A DNA stretch of 64,000 nt, taken from positions 124,001 to 188,000 of the forward strand of contig JAFFSR010000251.1 of NCBI GenBank assembly GCA_017163975.1, written 5' to 3'. The position numbers were made by a program, and so were the translations under genes. This DNA is from Anastatus disparis. Lineage: Eukaryota > Arthropoda > Insecta > Hymenoptera > Eupelmidae. Under the pieces are notes generated by a model. That model had not been told where the DNA came from, made no database searches, and was given only the letters and a program-made list of their open reading frames with translations. Positions 1-10,303 of the stretch are shown here, in pieces. Within the stretch, counting starts at the first letter, position 1, and every line of letters begins with the position of its first letter.

Positions 1-1569
1 TTTACAACACTGATAGAAATATTTTAATAAAAGTCACTATTTACTAGTCATTTAAAACATTATGGCAAAATATAAGTTGTTGTCCTATAACTTGGGTAAT
101 TACTTCTTTTAAGTAAATTTTCAAATATTTATTTGAAAATTACATTTTAAAACAGTAATTTCCCTCAAGTTCTATTTCAATAATATATATTTTGCCATTA
201 TGTTTCTCCGTGACTTGCGAAAACAGTAAATTTTATTAAAATTTATTTTTAAAATGATTAAAATATTTTCAAGCAAATAGATATAAACTTTATGAAATTT
301 TTTTTAAATTTGAAAACAATAAAGTAAAAGTTTCAATTTTTTATGTATACTAATAAAATTTTTAATTTTCCATTAAATTCTCGGAAGTTAAAGTAACTTA
401 TACTTCTGTAATAAACTTTACGTTCAAGCTTAAAATATACCATCAAAATATTTTCTTAATTTCACTTTAAACAACCATATTTTTTCATACAAACTTTTTC
501 TTACGAGCTTCGTAAAGAGAAGTTGCAGAACTATTGAGGTCGCGGTTACAAAAATAGTTTTCTATTATCACATAAATTCTATAAAATATTTAGATTAATT
601 GAAATATTATATGCGTGTTTAATTTCTCATACTGTAGAAAAAATTGCTGGATAAGTATGGATATTTGATTGAATTCAGTGAAATTTATACTTAAAATCAA
701 GCAAGTTTTAGTTAAATATCGTAAATTTGTTTTCAAAATATAAATTTATATTTTTTAAATTCTGTTCTCTTCTCTTACGAGAAATTATGACTCCAAATTA
801 ACATCAAATTAGAGATACTGAAATATTAAAATTTTATTTAGAATTGTGTTATACAGCAAAAATGCTAATTTTGATAAAAATTTGAAGATCGTCTAAAACC
901 TATTCTTGAACTGCAGTACTAATAATTTCAATGATTTGTACTCATTATTTAAAATTTTTTAAATAGTACTTTTATATCATTTTTATTTTTTACATCCCAT
1001 AGCTTGAATGTTTCTAAAGATCAATACTTATGTAGCATAGTTCATATACTATTAAACCTCGCAAAAGGAATTGTTTAAATTTTCGCAAATAATTAAAGTT
1101 TTTACAAGAATTTGTAGATTCTACATTTATAAAATTTTATACAAGATTTTCGAAAGTTTAGTTGACTATTAAGCATAAATTCTTAAATACAAAAACCTTT
1201 GATAAAAATGTTATAAAACTAAAAAATTTTTTTTTTAATTTTGTAAAATGTTTGATTCAAGTGTATTAATAGAATTATTGTAAAAATTTTTCATAAATTT
1301 GAAATTTTTTTATTATTTTCCAAGTATATTATATTTTTCTATCATAACCTCGTTTTATTATAATTGTTCATCCCGTTATTTCTTAGAAGTAAATTCATCA
1401 TCTACAAACAATAGTATCATAACTATTTCTTGTTTCAAGATAGATATTTTCGTTGTAAATAATTTCCTGTATATTTTATATTTTTTTACACTCCTCAAAG
1501 GAGATTGTGTTGATATATCCATTTTGCAGATATGAAAATCGTTTGTTTCAATGAATTTTTAAAAATTTT
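1..1569. other. AT-rich non-coding stretch
   Basis: No gene, RNA or mobile element is recognised here. The sequence is very AT-rich, with many short A and T runs and frequent stops in all frames. The only open frame of any length (1299-1535) encodes a Phe/Tyr/Ile/Ser-rich composition expected from AT-rich DNA and matches no family I know. Confidence 0.6.
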
Positions 1570-2038
1570 ATATCATATTTATTTACCCTTACTAGGAAAG
1601 TATTACAACTCTAGATCACGGATTTTGCTCAAACTTTGGGATAAGTTTTCAGATAATAAAATATGTTAAAAGCTAAAGTTATAGTCATAAACGCTCAATA
1701 TTTCCTTGGTTACAGGTAATTACGCTATAACTTTGAGAAAAAAATTTTTTGATATGCTATAACTATTATTTCGAAAGGATTTGAGCTCAGCTTTCGCTTA
1801 AAAAAGTTTCAAGCTTTTAGCTATCAATGCCAAAGAACTATATACGCTTCGAAATATAGTAACTTTTTTAGTGATTTTCTTTAATTGCCTGCAACTAGGG
1901 AAATATTGAGCGTTTGTGACTATAACTTTAGCTTTTTCCATATTTTGTCATCTGAAAATTTATCCCAAAGTTTGAGCAAATTCTGTGATCCCGAGTTGTG
2001 ATACTCTCCTAGTTAGGATAACTCTTGCAATATGACAT
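1570..2038. repeat. Foldback / MITE-like inverted repeat, about 470 bp
   Basis: The left arm (from about 1570 to 1730) is repeated as its reverse complement in the right arm (about 1865 to 2038). Matching blocks include GCTCAAACTTTGGGATAA on the left against TTATCCCAAAGTTTGAGC on the right, AGCTAAAGTTATAGTC against GACTATAACTTTAGCT, and an outer CTAGGAAAGTAT against ATACTCTCCTAG. The similarity continues, more weakly, toward the centre near 1800, so almost the whole element could fold into one long hairpin. No coding capacity is seen. It is probably a non-autonomous DNA transposon or a foldback element; its exact ends and target-site duplication were not resolved. Confidence 0.75.
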
Positions 2039-2145
2039 TTTTTCAAACCCTTTTTCATCGCGGTATATCACTTAATTTATGAATGACCTCTAAACTAAAA
2101 GAACAAAAGTTAAATAACTTTGATTCAATATAACAAAAGCTAATG

Positions 2146-2343
2146 AGGATTCAGTTGCTCATTCGGTCGAGCGATGGATTCATACTCTCGGGGTCCCGAG
2201 TTCGAATCCCGCTCGCGACCGATTGATACAAGTACTACTGTATACGATATATGTGCTTTGTTCAAAAATGCACTGAGAAGCCTTCGTTGCTAATTAGCAT
2301 CGTAATGATAGCATAAACACAGCGATGTTAAATAAAAAAAAAA
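2146..2343 (+). mobile_element. tRNA-derived SINE, copy 1
   Basis: The head looks like a degenerate tRNA: an A-box-like block (GCTCATTCGGTCGAGCG, near 2157), an anticodon-arm-like block containing TTCATAC, and a good pol III B-box (GAGTTCGAATCCC, near 2200). A non-tRNA body follows (GATTGATACAAGTACTACTG onward), then a 3' end with GCTAATTAGCATCGTAATGA and an A-rich tail ending about 2343. The body and tail recur in reverse orientation at 25977-26168, so this is a dispersed family and not a functional tRNA gene. The CAT in the anticodon position suggests a tRNA-Met-like ancestor, which is an inference. Target-site duplications are not clear. Confidence 0.85.
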
Positions 2344-5034
2344 CAATTATAATGGTAAATTCATATATTTTTTAAACTTGGTAACAATTATTAAGGTTAA
2401 AAAATTCTTATCAAACTGCAGGTAAAATTGTTTATTATTCTTGTTTTATTCTAGAATATTAGATAATAATAAAAAAAAGAAAAAATTTAAAATGTTATGG
2501 AATTATATTTGTTTATTCTAATAATACATTTCGAAGAATAACATTTCAATATATTTAAACAAAAATATCAGTAAAAACTTTTTCCCACAATTTTCAAAAA
2601 TTTACTAGTTAATCTTATACAGTATGCTATACGTAGTCGAAAAATCCTTTAGAATAAAAAAAAATGGTAAATTATTCTCATTCTCAGTAGAAATTGCTAG
2701 TTCTCTCTTACAAGAGAGCATAGAATTGCATCTCTTGCTTCGCTCGATGAGGCAGCGCACCATTCCTTCTTCTGTCTCTTTGGAGTTTTTTTTTTCTTTT
2801 TATTTTTATAGTAGATCATGATTTAAGAATAAAATTGTTCCTCTACCACCTACAAGAGAGAAAGAAAAAAAAGAAAAAAAAAAGAAGAAAAAAAGGTAGG
2901 AGAAGCAAACTTCCGGGCTGCTTTAGAGCGTTGGATCTGAGTTTCTCTGTAAGTTGGGGATTCGCTAAATCGCGTTTTCCGCGGAGTAAGATAACTCGCG
3001 TAGGAGTCGTTTCTCGTGTTCTGGGTTGGTATCACATTGGCACAAAGAGAGCGGAATAGGCGGAGCTTTCCTCCGACGTACATATAGACTTGCTCTTGGC
3101 TCCGCCAAGCCAACCTCCTCTTTCCTCCTCCTACTACTACTACTACCTGTACCTACTACTTCACCTTTTGACGCCACAGCACGTAGCGCCCGCTATATAC
3201 AGATTTTCCTCTTTCGCCATTTTCTTCTCAAGCTTATATTCATCGCTTATTTTCATATATCTTTTCATCTCTCTCTCTCTCTCTCTCTTATTCATTTCCT
3301 CGAAATAAATTTATTCGCGTCCATGCTTGGTGAAAGGCGTTTCGATAACAGACGTATGTCTTTTTCTTATATATGGAAAGAGAAACAAAGACGTTATACA
3401 CATAATAAGCGAGAGAAAGAAAAAGAGACGCCATTTTATGTAGTGTATATAATTCTCGCAAAAAAAAAGACAACAACGAAAGGTTTAATTATAGAAAAGA
3501 CGTGGTTGAAAAAGATAACCCGTATACGCGAAGAGATACTCAGGGACATAGCACGATAGCCTCGCAGGAAATTAAACGAGAGCTCCAAACAGTCAAGTTT
3601 CTCCTCTCATACCTTTTGTATCTAAGCTATGTTCTCTGGCCGCTGCTGCTTTTCTCCATTGTTTTCGCTTTTACTAAGCTCGGGCTGTAAAACATTTTTA
3701 TTGCGACTATCCCAAAAGCACATGAAAACGATACATAAGCACAAAGTAGAATTTAAAAGAAATACGTTTCGTTTCTGCAAGAATAAAGAAAGAAAAAAAA
3801 AACAGCCGGATAAATGAGAGAAGAGCAGCTTACGTGGTTTTTTCGAATTAGGCAAAAGAGTTATGCTGTAGATTTTCTATCTCTGTGGAATGAAAAACGC
3901 TGTTGGATGTGGAGGATAGAGTAAAAAAAAAGATATAAGTTGTATACAGTTCCATGATGGTCGCTTTATTTTTGAATACAGCACAGTTGTTTGTTTGTTT
4001 GTTTTTTTTACTTTATTTTCAGGGTTTTTTTTTTATACGAACTTTCGCTCGTTTATTTACAATTTTTATAATCAGTCCTTGACGTGTACAGAAAAAGTCT
4101 TGTGCTTAATCATCAGCTGCAATGTTTCAAAGAAGCAAACAAAAGTTTATATTTTCGTAAAGTTCAAGTACATTGTTATTAAATGTGTAGTCACGTCTTT
4201 AGAACATTGCAATCTCACGATTTTAAACTAGACGAAATATTACTAATTAATAACGAAAAAAAGCACCGTTTCAAGGAAATGAATTATTAATTTTTTTTGT
4301 AAAATGAAAATTAATCCAGCTAATAAACATGTTAAAATAATAAAAAAAAAACTTTAATTATATTATAATATAAAGATTCTTCTAAGTTTATTTACAAATC
4401 GAGAATTTACATAATCATGTATAAGTAGTCGTAACATCGTAAGTTCATACAGTTTAAAATATAAGAAAAAAAAAAAAACAAAAGAACACGTTTTCTTAAC
4501 GATTAAAAAAAAATAAAAAAGATAATCGCCTTAATCACTATAATCGAAAAATCTTAAGACGAAGAAAAATTTACTATCTAATATGTTCATTCGTATCTTT
4601 TCTTATCGACTATTGTAAAACTTTCCTTCATTTAAATGCTTGATTTCTTTTTTTTTTTTTATTTACCTTGCTTTCATAGCGTTTAACGAACGTTTATAGA
4701 CAAACATGACAGTGCGAGTTTGGCGGGCGGGCGAAATCAATTGACCCGTGCGTAATTTTATGTTAATGTAATAATAACACTATAATAGTTAAAAAAAAGT
4801 AAGTTACTTTACAATTTATTATGTTAAATTATTAAAAAGACGCATCAGGATTTGAAATAACAATTAAAAATATTTTTTTAAGTTGAAAATAAAAAGTTTT
4901 CAAGAAAAAATACTGATTGATTATAAAATATTCTAATTGTTGATATCACAAAAATAGATGCGTCCTTTAAAGATTTTTAGTAAAAAATAAAAAATTTGAG
5001 ACTGTCGGTTAAGTCAGTGTGTAGAGTTATCATT

Positions 5035-5678
5035 CACTGAGAGAAAAAGTTGCTAATATTAAGTAAATGATGACTTAAGTTTGTGCACATATTTATTGAA
5101 AATTATTATTTTACAATCTGAAAATTTTTCACTTAAAAAGATTATTTGTTTTGAAATAAATTTTCAAAATTGTTATTGCAATAATATTGGAACTCTTAAA
5201 TATACAGCTAGTATTTATTTATGCATAGTGTTCAAAATATGAAAATATTTTATAAATATTGGAAAATTTAACTCACCCGCTTTATTGCTTGTTCTTAACA
5301 AATTAATAATAACAATTATAAACTTGGAATTTTATAAATTTTGATTTATTTTACAAAATAAAAAAATCTTATAATTTGAAATTCACGTTGTTTGTTCAAA
5401 CATAAGAATTATCAAACACTTTTTATCTTTACTTCATTATTTGATAAAAAATAATAAAAATTATGTATAAAAAAACTTATACACTCATACTAAAAAAAAA
5501 TTCTTACCTTATTATCTATTTAAGAGTATATACCTAAATAAATAAATTTTTTTATAAAAACATAAATTTTTATAAATATTTATAAACAATATTTTCATAC
5601 AATGAATCATATAATTAAATAACAATTTAATTACTTGATGGATTTAACTTGATTTTAGCAAAACACTTTTCCTCAGTG
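5035..5678. repeat. Possible MITE with degenerate CACTGAG-ended inverted repeats
   Basis: A block beginning CACTGAGAGAAAAAGTTGCT at 5035 resembles the reverse complement of the block ending at 5678, which reads CACTGAGGAAAAGTGTTTTG followed by CTAA. The similarity extends for about 45 bases with small gaps and then fades. The interior is AT-rich with no open frame of note. The arms are too diverged to exclude chance in such AT-rich DNA. Confidence 0.3.
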
Positions 5679-5944
5679 TTAATCTTGTAAAAAAATTATG
5701 GGGAAACATGAAATAGATACGCTAACATGGTTATTATATTAGAAAAATAGGGCAACAGTAGCAGAAGAACACCCACGCAATATTAAAGGGGAAGACGTAA
5801 GAAAATAAAAAAAGAATAAAAAATAAAACAGGTTTATAAGACAAGGGAGGTGTGAACAACGACAATTGCATGACATTTTCCTCTGCTTTAATAATACAGG
5901 GACGCGCCTCCTGATAACGATACAATAATCGTATCACAATTATC

Positions 5945-5967
5945 TATATATATATATATATATATAT
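5945..5967. repeat. (TA)n microsatellite
   Basis: An uninterrupted run of TA dinucleotides that continues into a TATGTATACATATA alternating tract. It lies about 300 bases downstream of the RNF220 stop codon, so it may fall within the 3' UTR. Confidence 0.9.
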
Positions 5968-6267
5968 GTATACATATACGATCCTGTCCTTGAGTCAGAC
6001 AGTTAAACGTTTTTTTTTTTTCTTTTCTCTATAGAAGTTAATTTACTATACTGCCATAGAGCTAAAAATACATTAGGAAAAGAAAAGGAAAAAAGAGAGA
6101 TTTAAAGGGGACGAGAAGGAAATATCAGCTTTGCATTGTTAATTTATAAGGTAATTTACAAATGTACATTAGGGCTATGATGGTAAAAGTTGTGAGGATG
6201 GAAAAGATGAAAACGTGGACGACGACGAATGAGATCCGGTTATTTAACGAAGACCGCTTGAACGTCC

Positions 6268-6339
6268 TCACATGTAGATACGTCTCAAGTCCGACGGCGA
6301 CGTAATCATGTTGCACTGTGGACACAATTTTTTCGCCCC
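6268..6339 (-). CDS. RNF220: RNF220 coding exon 6 (RING end and C-terminus)
   Basis: The exon follows an acceptor reading TTTTCGCAG and starts in phase 0. It encodes 23 residues (396-418), GAKKLCPQCNMITSPSDLRR then IYM, followed by TGA at 6270-6268. Cys401 and Cys404 are the last zinc pair of the RING. The LRRIY ending is the characteristic C-terminus of RNF220 proteins, and the stop falls at the position expected from the human protein. The open frame that reads through this region in another phase (6125-6400) is a shadow. Confidence 0.92.
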   Translation of the reverse strand, partial: GAKKLCPQCNMITSPSDLRRIYM

Positions 6340-6683
6340 CTGCGAAAACAAAATTATTTTTCACGTGCGTGCAATGTGTATAACGATGAATTTTCAGCAT
6401 TTACTTTATCAATGATACTTTCGTTTTTGTTTGAAATGATATTCTTTACTATTATTTATTATATATAGAACAAGTTGAAAGATTTTTTAAAATTATTATT
6501 AATTTTTGTAATTTTAATTGAAATATTAAAAAATTAGCAAATTATTTATAATTATAAAAACTTTGAATTGATGAAAACTTTGATAAAATGTTTTAGAATA
6601 TTTAGATGTAAAGGAAACGATTCAGAAATGAATTTAGTGACATACTGGAATTTCATGACAAAGCAGCAATTAGAAGAACTTAC

Positions 6684-6758
6684 CAAAGTGTGAAGCCAGC
6701 ATTGCTCGCAGTGGACATGCCAACAGCAAACTGAAGTTACTGGTTTTTTGTATTGTTC
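6684..6758 (-). CDS. RNF220: RNF220 coding exon 5 (RING core)
   Basis: This 75-base, phase 0-0 exon is bounded by the acceptor TTTCTTTCTAG and the donor GTAAGT. It encodes 25 residues (371-395), including TSVCCWHVHCEQCWLHTL. In the RING, Cys382, His384, Cys387 and Cys390 supply the central zinc ligands in the pattern C-x-H-x2-C-x2-C. CWHVHCE-CWL-TL is a signature shared with vertebrate RNF220. The exon is too short to stand out as an open frame and was found by looking for the missing RING centre between exons 4 and 6. The 344-base intron to exon 6 (6683-6340) holds nothing else. Confidence 0.92.
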
Positions 6759-8040
6759 CTAGAAAGAAATGAAGAAATATACGTGAAGATATTTACGCGT
6801 TTAACTTAGAATGCAAGGATGAAGCTAAAATTTTTTCACATCTAATAGTCTGGAGAATTCAAATAATTTTGTGTTAAATATAAAAAAGTCAAAAATGCAA
6901 AAGTTTGTACTCGAATTGTAGAAGTGATTAATGTAGTTAAAGAAAAAAATTTTTAAATATTTTTTATCATGGTTATTTATTCTGATTTAAAAATATCAGA
7001 TCATCTTTTGTCAATATCTTTTTCTACTTTTTATTAAATTCAGAGTATTATTAACACGTTCAATACTGAAATGTTAATCAGAAGTAAATTTTAAAAATAA
7101 AGTGATCGAAATATTTTTCTATTTTTCGATGTCTTGTTTAATTGCAATTTAACAACAAAAAATTCCTTGATTTCAGTACTTTTGACGATATTAATTTCTC
7201 ATTTCAACTTCTAAAAAACTGTTCCAATTCGGACAATGGATAAAACATCCACAAAAAAACCGAACATACCTCGACAGATTAACGATTCAGTGATAACGGG
7301 GAAGTAAAGTTTGAAGTCGATTTAATAGAAATTTGAATATTTAATAATTGAATATTAAAGTTAAACACAAATACATGTTAAATATGGTTTGAGATTGAAA
7401 AATATTATGACCAAACATCAAATATTTATAAAAAGAAAAATAGTTTTAAGTAAAAACTAAAAATTTCTATAAAAAGTTAATTTCAAAATTTGACTGTAGA
7501 ATTCAAATGATGGGTTTGCTTTTAATATTTTTTTTAATTTACAGATTATTTACGCATTTTATTTAATTACATATAAAAATACGTAAGTAAATATCAATAA
7601 TAGTACACTTAAACATTCAATATTATAATAAAAATTTTAGGGATAAAAATTCAATCTGAAGGATATATAATATAGAATTATTACTTATAAAAATAAAGTT
7701 ATTATAGTTTGACTTTTTGAACAATTGTACATTCTAAATCTATCCAAACATTACATATTTTTTATTTGAAATTTGTGCAAGGAAATATTTGATTTTAAAT
7801 TTAATATAGGTTATAAATAATAACATTTTTGCATTGAAAGGAATATTTAAGGCATTAATTTTTTTTTTACTTAGTGTAAACATTTATATTTTCAATGGAA
7901 TAAATTTACTTTAATTCGAAACTAAAAAGTTCATTTTGAAATAGTGATCCAAATTAACTAAAAATTGGGAGTGAAATTTCATATAAAAATATTTAAGACG
8001 ATTGTTTATAAAGAGCAAAAAATGTAAGAGAACAACTTAC
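6759..8040 (-). other. RNF220 intron 4
   Basis: The intron is 1,282 bases long, interrupts the RING after residue 370, and is bounded by GTAAGT and CTAG. It is AT-rich and contains no recognisable exon, RNA gene or mobile element. Reading straight through the donor adds a short hydrophobic tail and a stop instead of the RING. Confidence 0.85.
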
Positions 8041-8516
8041 CATACAAATGAGACACTTAAAAGCCTGTCCACGCATTTCGGCTTCAAGCTCTCTAATTCT
8101 TCCCCTTAACGCTTCAACGACTGGTGTGTCGGGTTCGCTTTTTGTATCAATGAGCATCGCAATGGTTGACGGTGAACCGGACGTCGTCGTCAAGTCTTCT
8201 CCTTCTTGTTGTTGCTGTTGTGACGTTGAACCAGGGCTAGCCGATGGTTCTGTTTTAACTTCGACTTGAGATTGTTGCGAGCCATTTGGTGATATGACGG
8301 CTTCGCGTAAAGCTTCGCGTTCTTTTTGTTCACGCGCGGTACCTTCCAGTCGCGGCGTTATAACGTCTGCTTCGGTGTACTGTGATGGACCGAATTGTGC
8401 TGTCTCGTCGCCGTCGACCACAAGATCAACGTCTTCGTCCTCGTGTGCTGCATCTGAACTCCTTGCACCGTTTGGATTGTTGCTCGAGTTACGACTACTC
8501 GTTGCTAAACCTGCCG
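8041..8516 (-). CDS. RNF220: RNF220 coding exon 4 (acidic linker, coiled coil, RING start)
   Basis: The exon follows an acceptor ending AAAATAG and completes a codon split 1+2 with exon 3. It encodes residues 212-370. Visible in order are a Ser/Asn-rich stretch, the acidic segment HEDEDVDLVVDGDE (236-249), the RNF220-specific YTEADVI (258-264), an EREALREAV block, a Ser/Gln-rich linker with five consecutive Gln, a short coiled coil (VVEALRGRIRELEAEM), and FKCLICM. Cys366 and Cys369 open the RING. Human RNF220 has the same order, with DVDGDDTLEYG-PQYTEADVI and a KCLICM RING start. The exon has higher GC and sharper codon structure than its AT-rich flanks. The plus-strand open frames at 8048-8269 and 8294-8584 are its shadows. 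Confidence 0.93.
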
Positions 8517-9004
8517 CTATTTTTTTCAAAGAGGGGATATTGCCGTTTATTATGAGAAGGAAATTGATTTGTTTTTATAAATAAGTAAGAAAATTTTTAT
8601 TTGGATAAGAAATTTTTGTTGTTCTTAAATATTTTTTAAAAACAAATTTTTTATATTCATTTTTTATTGTATATTATGAGTTAGACTTGAAAAACAACGG
8701 ATGACAGTTTTATATTAAAATAAATTTTAAATTTATAAAATTAAACCAATATCATTGTTTTAAAATATTTATTTATATTCAAAGTATCATAAATAAAACA
8801 TATTGATGCTGCTTGTTATATCAAGCACGATTGTCATAATATATTTACAAAAACATGAGTTGAATAAAGTTATTTATATATTTCGTAAAAATAACTACCT
8901 AGAATGTTTGCTAATCGAAAAAAAAAATTAAAAAAAAAGTTATTCTTAATACATCTCGAGTATAGCATTTTTTGATACTAATAATTGAGCAAAAAAAATC
9001 TCAC

Positions 9005-9251
9005 CTGAAAAACCTCCAAGGAGCATAGAAGAGGCACGAACTCTCCGTTGGCCGGCCCACTCGTACTCCTCGAAAGTTTCAGTATCACCTTCGACGTCAA
9101 CCTCTTCGTCGTCTGGATTGCCATTGTGTTTGTTAAGACAACGCTCGACGTGCTGATTAAGCTCATCTGCTGTACCTGATAGCCGTTCATTGCATACCGG
9201 ACACGCAGGCTCATCCGCTTTTCTTTTACGATTCTTTATACGAATACGCGC
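9005..9251 (-). CDS. RNF220: RNF220 coding exon 3 (C2HC finger and EYEW block)
   Basis: The exon lies between an acceptor ending TTTGTAG and a donor GTGAGA. It starts in phase 0, is 247 bases long and ends in phase 1, encoding residues 130-211 plus the first base of 212. A basic segment (RIRIKNRKRKAD) leads into CPVCNERLSGTADELNQHVE then RCL. Cys146, Cys149, His163 and Cys167 have the C-x2-C...H-x3-C spacing of a UBZ-like or C2HC finger. An acidic run and FEEYEWAGQRRVRA follow, matching EEYEWCGQKRIRA in vertebrate RNF220. The ATG-initiated open frame at 8978-9214 is in a different phase and is not the real product. Confidence 0.92.
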
Positions 9252-9784
9252 CTACAAAATAAGTGGCGCGTAAAATAATTAATATCGCATGCTGTTTAAT
9301 AAACTTTTAAAAGTTTAAGGAATTTAATGTTTCGAAAACAAAATGGTAATAAAAAAGTAAAGCTTTAAATCCATAATAAAATATTTAATGAATATAAATT
9401 AGATTAAACCTTTGAAACCGAGACCATGAGAAAAATGAAAAATTTTGATTAAATTACTTGGAAAATATATTTTGCTATTCAACTGACTGATTTCTGTAAT
9501 TCGAACTAATTTCCTTATTTTTCAGTTTTCTTGGTTTTAATGTATCAAAATTGTTTTAGGCTTTCATAATGAGATCAGAAATAATCGACTTTGATCTAAC
9601 TAATGTATTTAATATATAATATTTTGTTTATATCATACAAAGATTTGAAAAAAAAAAACAAAAACTTCAATGCAGCATATTTGCTATACACATGATACTA
9701 AAAGGGTTAATAAAATAATCGAATTCGCATTGAAAATTAAAAATTTCAAATTACTTTTTACTGCTAAAAAACTAAAACACTCAC

Positions 9785-10053
9785 CTGTCTATTTGCTTTA
9801 ACTCGTTTATACGTTTCCCATCTACCAATTGGTGTACCGTCGGCAGCCGACGGCGTGTGAAGTAGCTGACCGTGTGGATGCTCAGGTCCTGATGGTGGTA
9901 AATTTGGCCTTGGTGGCCTTGGTCTTGATGATGCCGATGATAATTTGTAAAGACGATCGAGCTCTTGGAGAAAATGTTGCTCCAGATCCTGTGGTCTTAC
10001 CGTCACGCCGCACACCGGGCAGCATGTTGGATCGGCTGAAAATTTTTTCTTTC
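9785..10053 (-). CDS. RNF220: RNF220 coding exon 2 (N-terminal CPVC finger)
   Basis: The acceptor reads TGTGTGTTGCAG and the donor is GTGAGT. The exon begins with the last two bases of codon 40 and ends in phase 0, covering residues 40-129. DPTCCPVCGVTVRPQDLEQH then FLQELDRL matches the human CPICQ-LLRPSEL-EH-EQEL block. Cys51, Cys54 and His66 are candidate zinc ligands. A Pro/Ser-rich linker follows, then GRWETYKRVKANRQ, equivalent to the human RYQTFLRVRANRQ. The upstream in-frame ATG visible in the intron (10066) is not needed, because the acceptor and phase fit a spliced origin. Open frames at 9829-10074 (+) and 9882-10064 (-) are shadows. Confidence 0.92.
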
Positions 10054-10150
10054 CTGCAACACACAAAAAGGTAAATCTTTTATTAGTTTTGACTATTAAT
10101 TTTTTTTCGACAAATTAAGATTAAAGTTGTTGTTTTTGTACAGTACGCTC

Positions 10151-10303
10151 TGAAAAATTTTTTGTAATTTTAACACACGAAAGTATATTGCATGAGATTC
10201 AATTTTTATGTTAAGATTTACAAATAATTTACTCTTAAATTTTAAAATACAAATTTAAAACTGCAACTTTTTTGTGTGTTAAAATTTCAAAACATTTTTT
10301 ACA
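10151..10303. repeat. Short inverted repeat (MITE-like), about 150 bp
   Basis: TGAAAAATTTTTTGTAATTT followed by TAACACAC at 10151-10178 is mirrored by GTGTGTTAAAATTTCAAAAC and CATTTTTTACA at 10274-10303. The best-matching core is ATTTTAACACAC. The element sits just inside the 3' end of RNF220 intron 1. It is probably a small non-autonomous element, but no target duplication was established. Confidence 0.5.

Larger units (their letters stand above)
2344..6267. other. Downstream flank of RNF220, including its unmapped 3' UTR
   Basis: No further protein gene is recognised. The stretch from about 2840 to 3560 is richer in GC and contains A/G-rich runs, CT microsatellites and (CTA)n-like triplets. 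Its open frame at 3026-3559 is Leu/Ser-rich and low-complexity, and is not accepted as a gene. The remainder is AT-rich. The 3' UTR of RNF220 must run from 6267 toward lower coordinates. The first canonical minus-strand AATAAA I noticed is at 5345-5350, and an ATTAAA variant is at 5887-5892. Neither can be chosen without transcript data. Confidence 0.5.

Noticed and set aside
2155..2227. Possible functional tRNA gene
   Set aside because: The A-box and acceptor arm are degenerate, and the same sequence with a shared non-tRNA body recurs at 25977-26168, so it is the head of a SINE.
3026..3559. 177-codon open frame on the plus strand
   Set aside because: The composition follows CT and A/G runs (poly-Leu, Ser-Leu repeats, Lys/Arg/Glu-rich), no domain is visible, and other frames across it are also open.
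6125..6400. 91-codon minus-strand frame across the last RNF220 exon
   Set aside because: It reads the exon in the wrong phase; the spliced phase gives the conserved RNF220 C-terminus.
8294..8584. Plus-strand Ser-rich open frames opposite exon 4 (also 8048-8269)
   Set aside because: They are antisense shadows of the RNF220 exon 4, whose splice sites and family match are clear.
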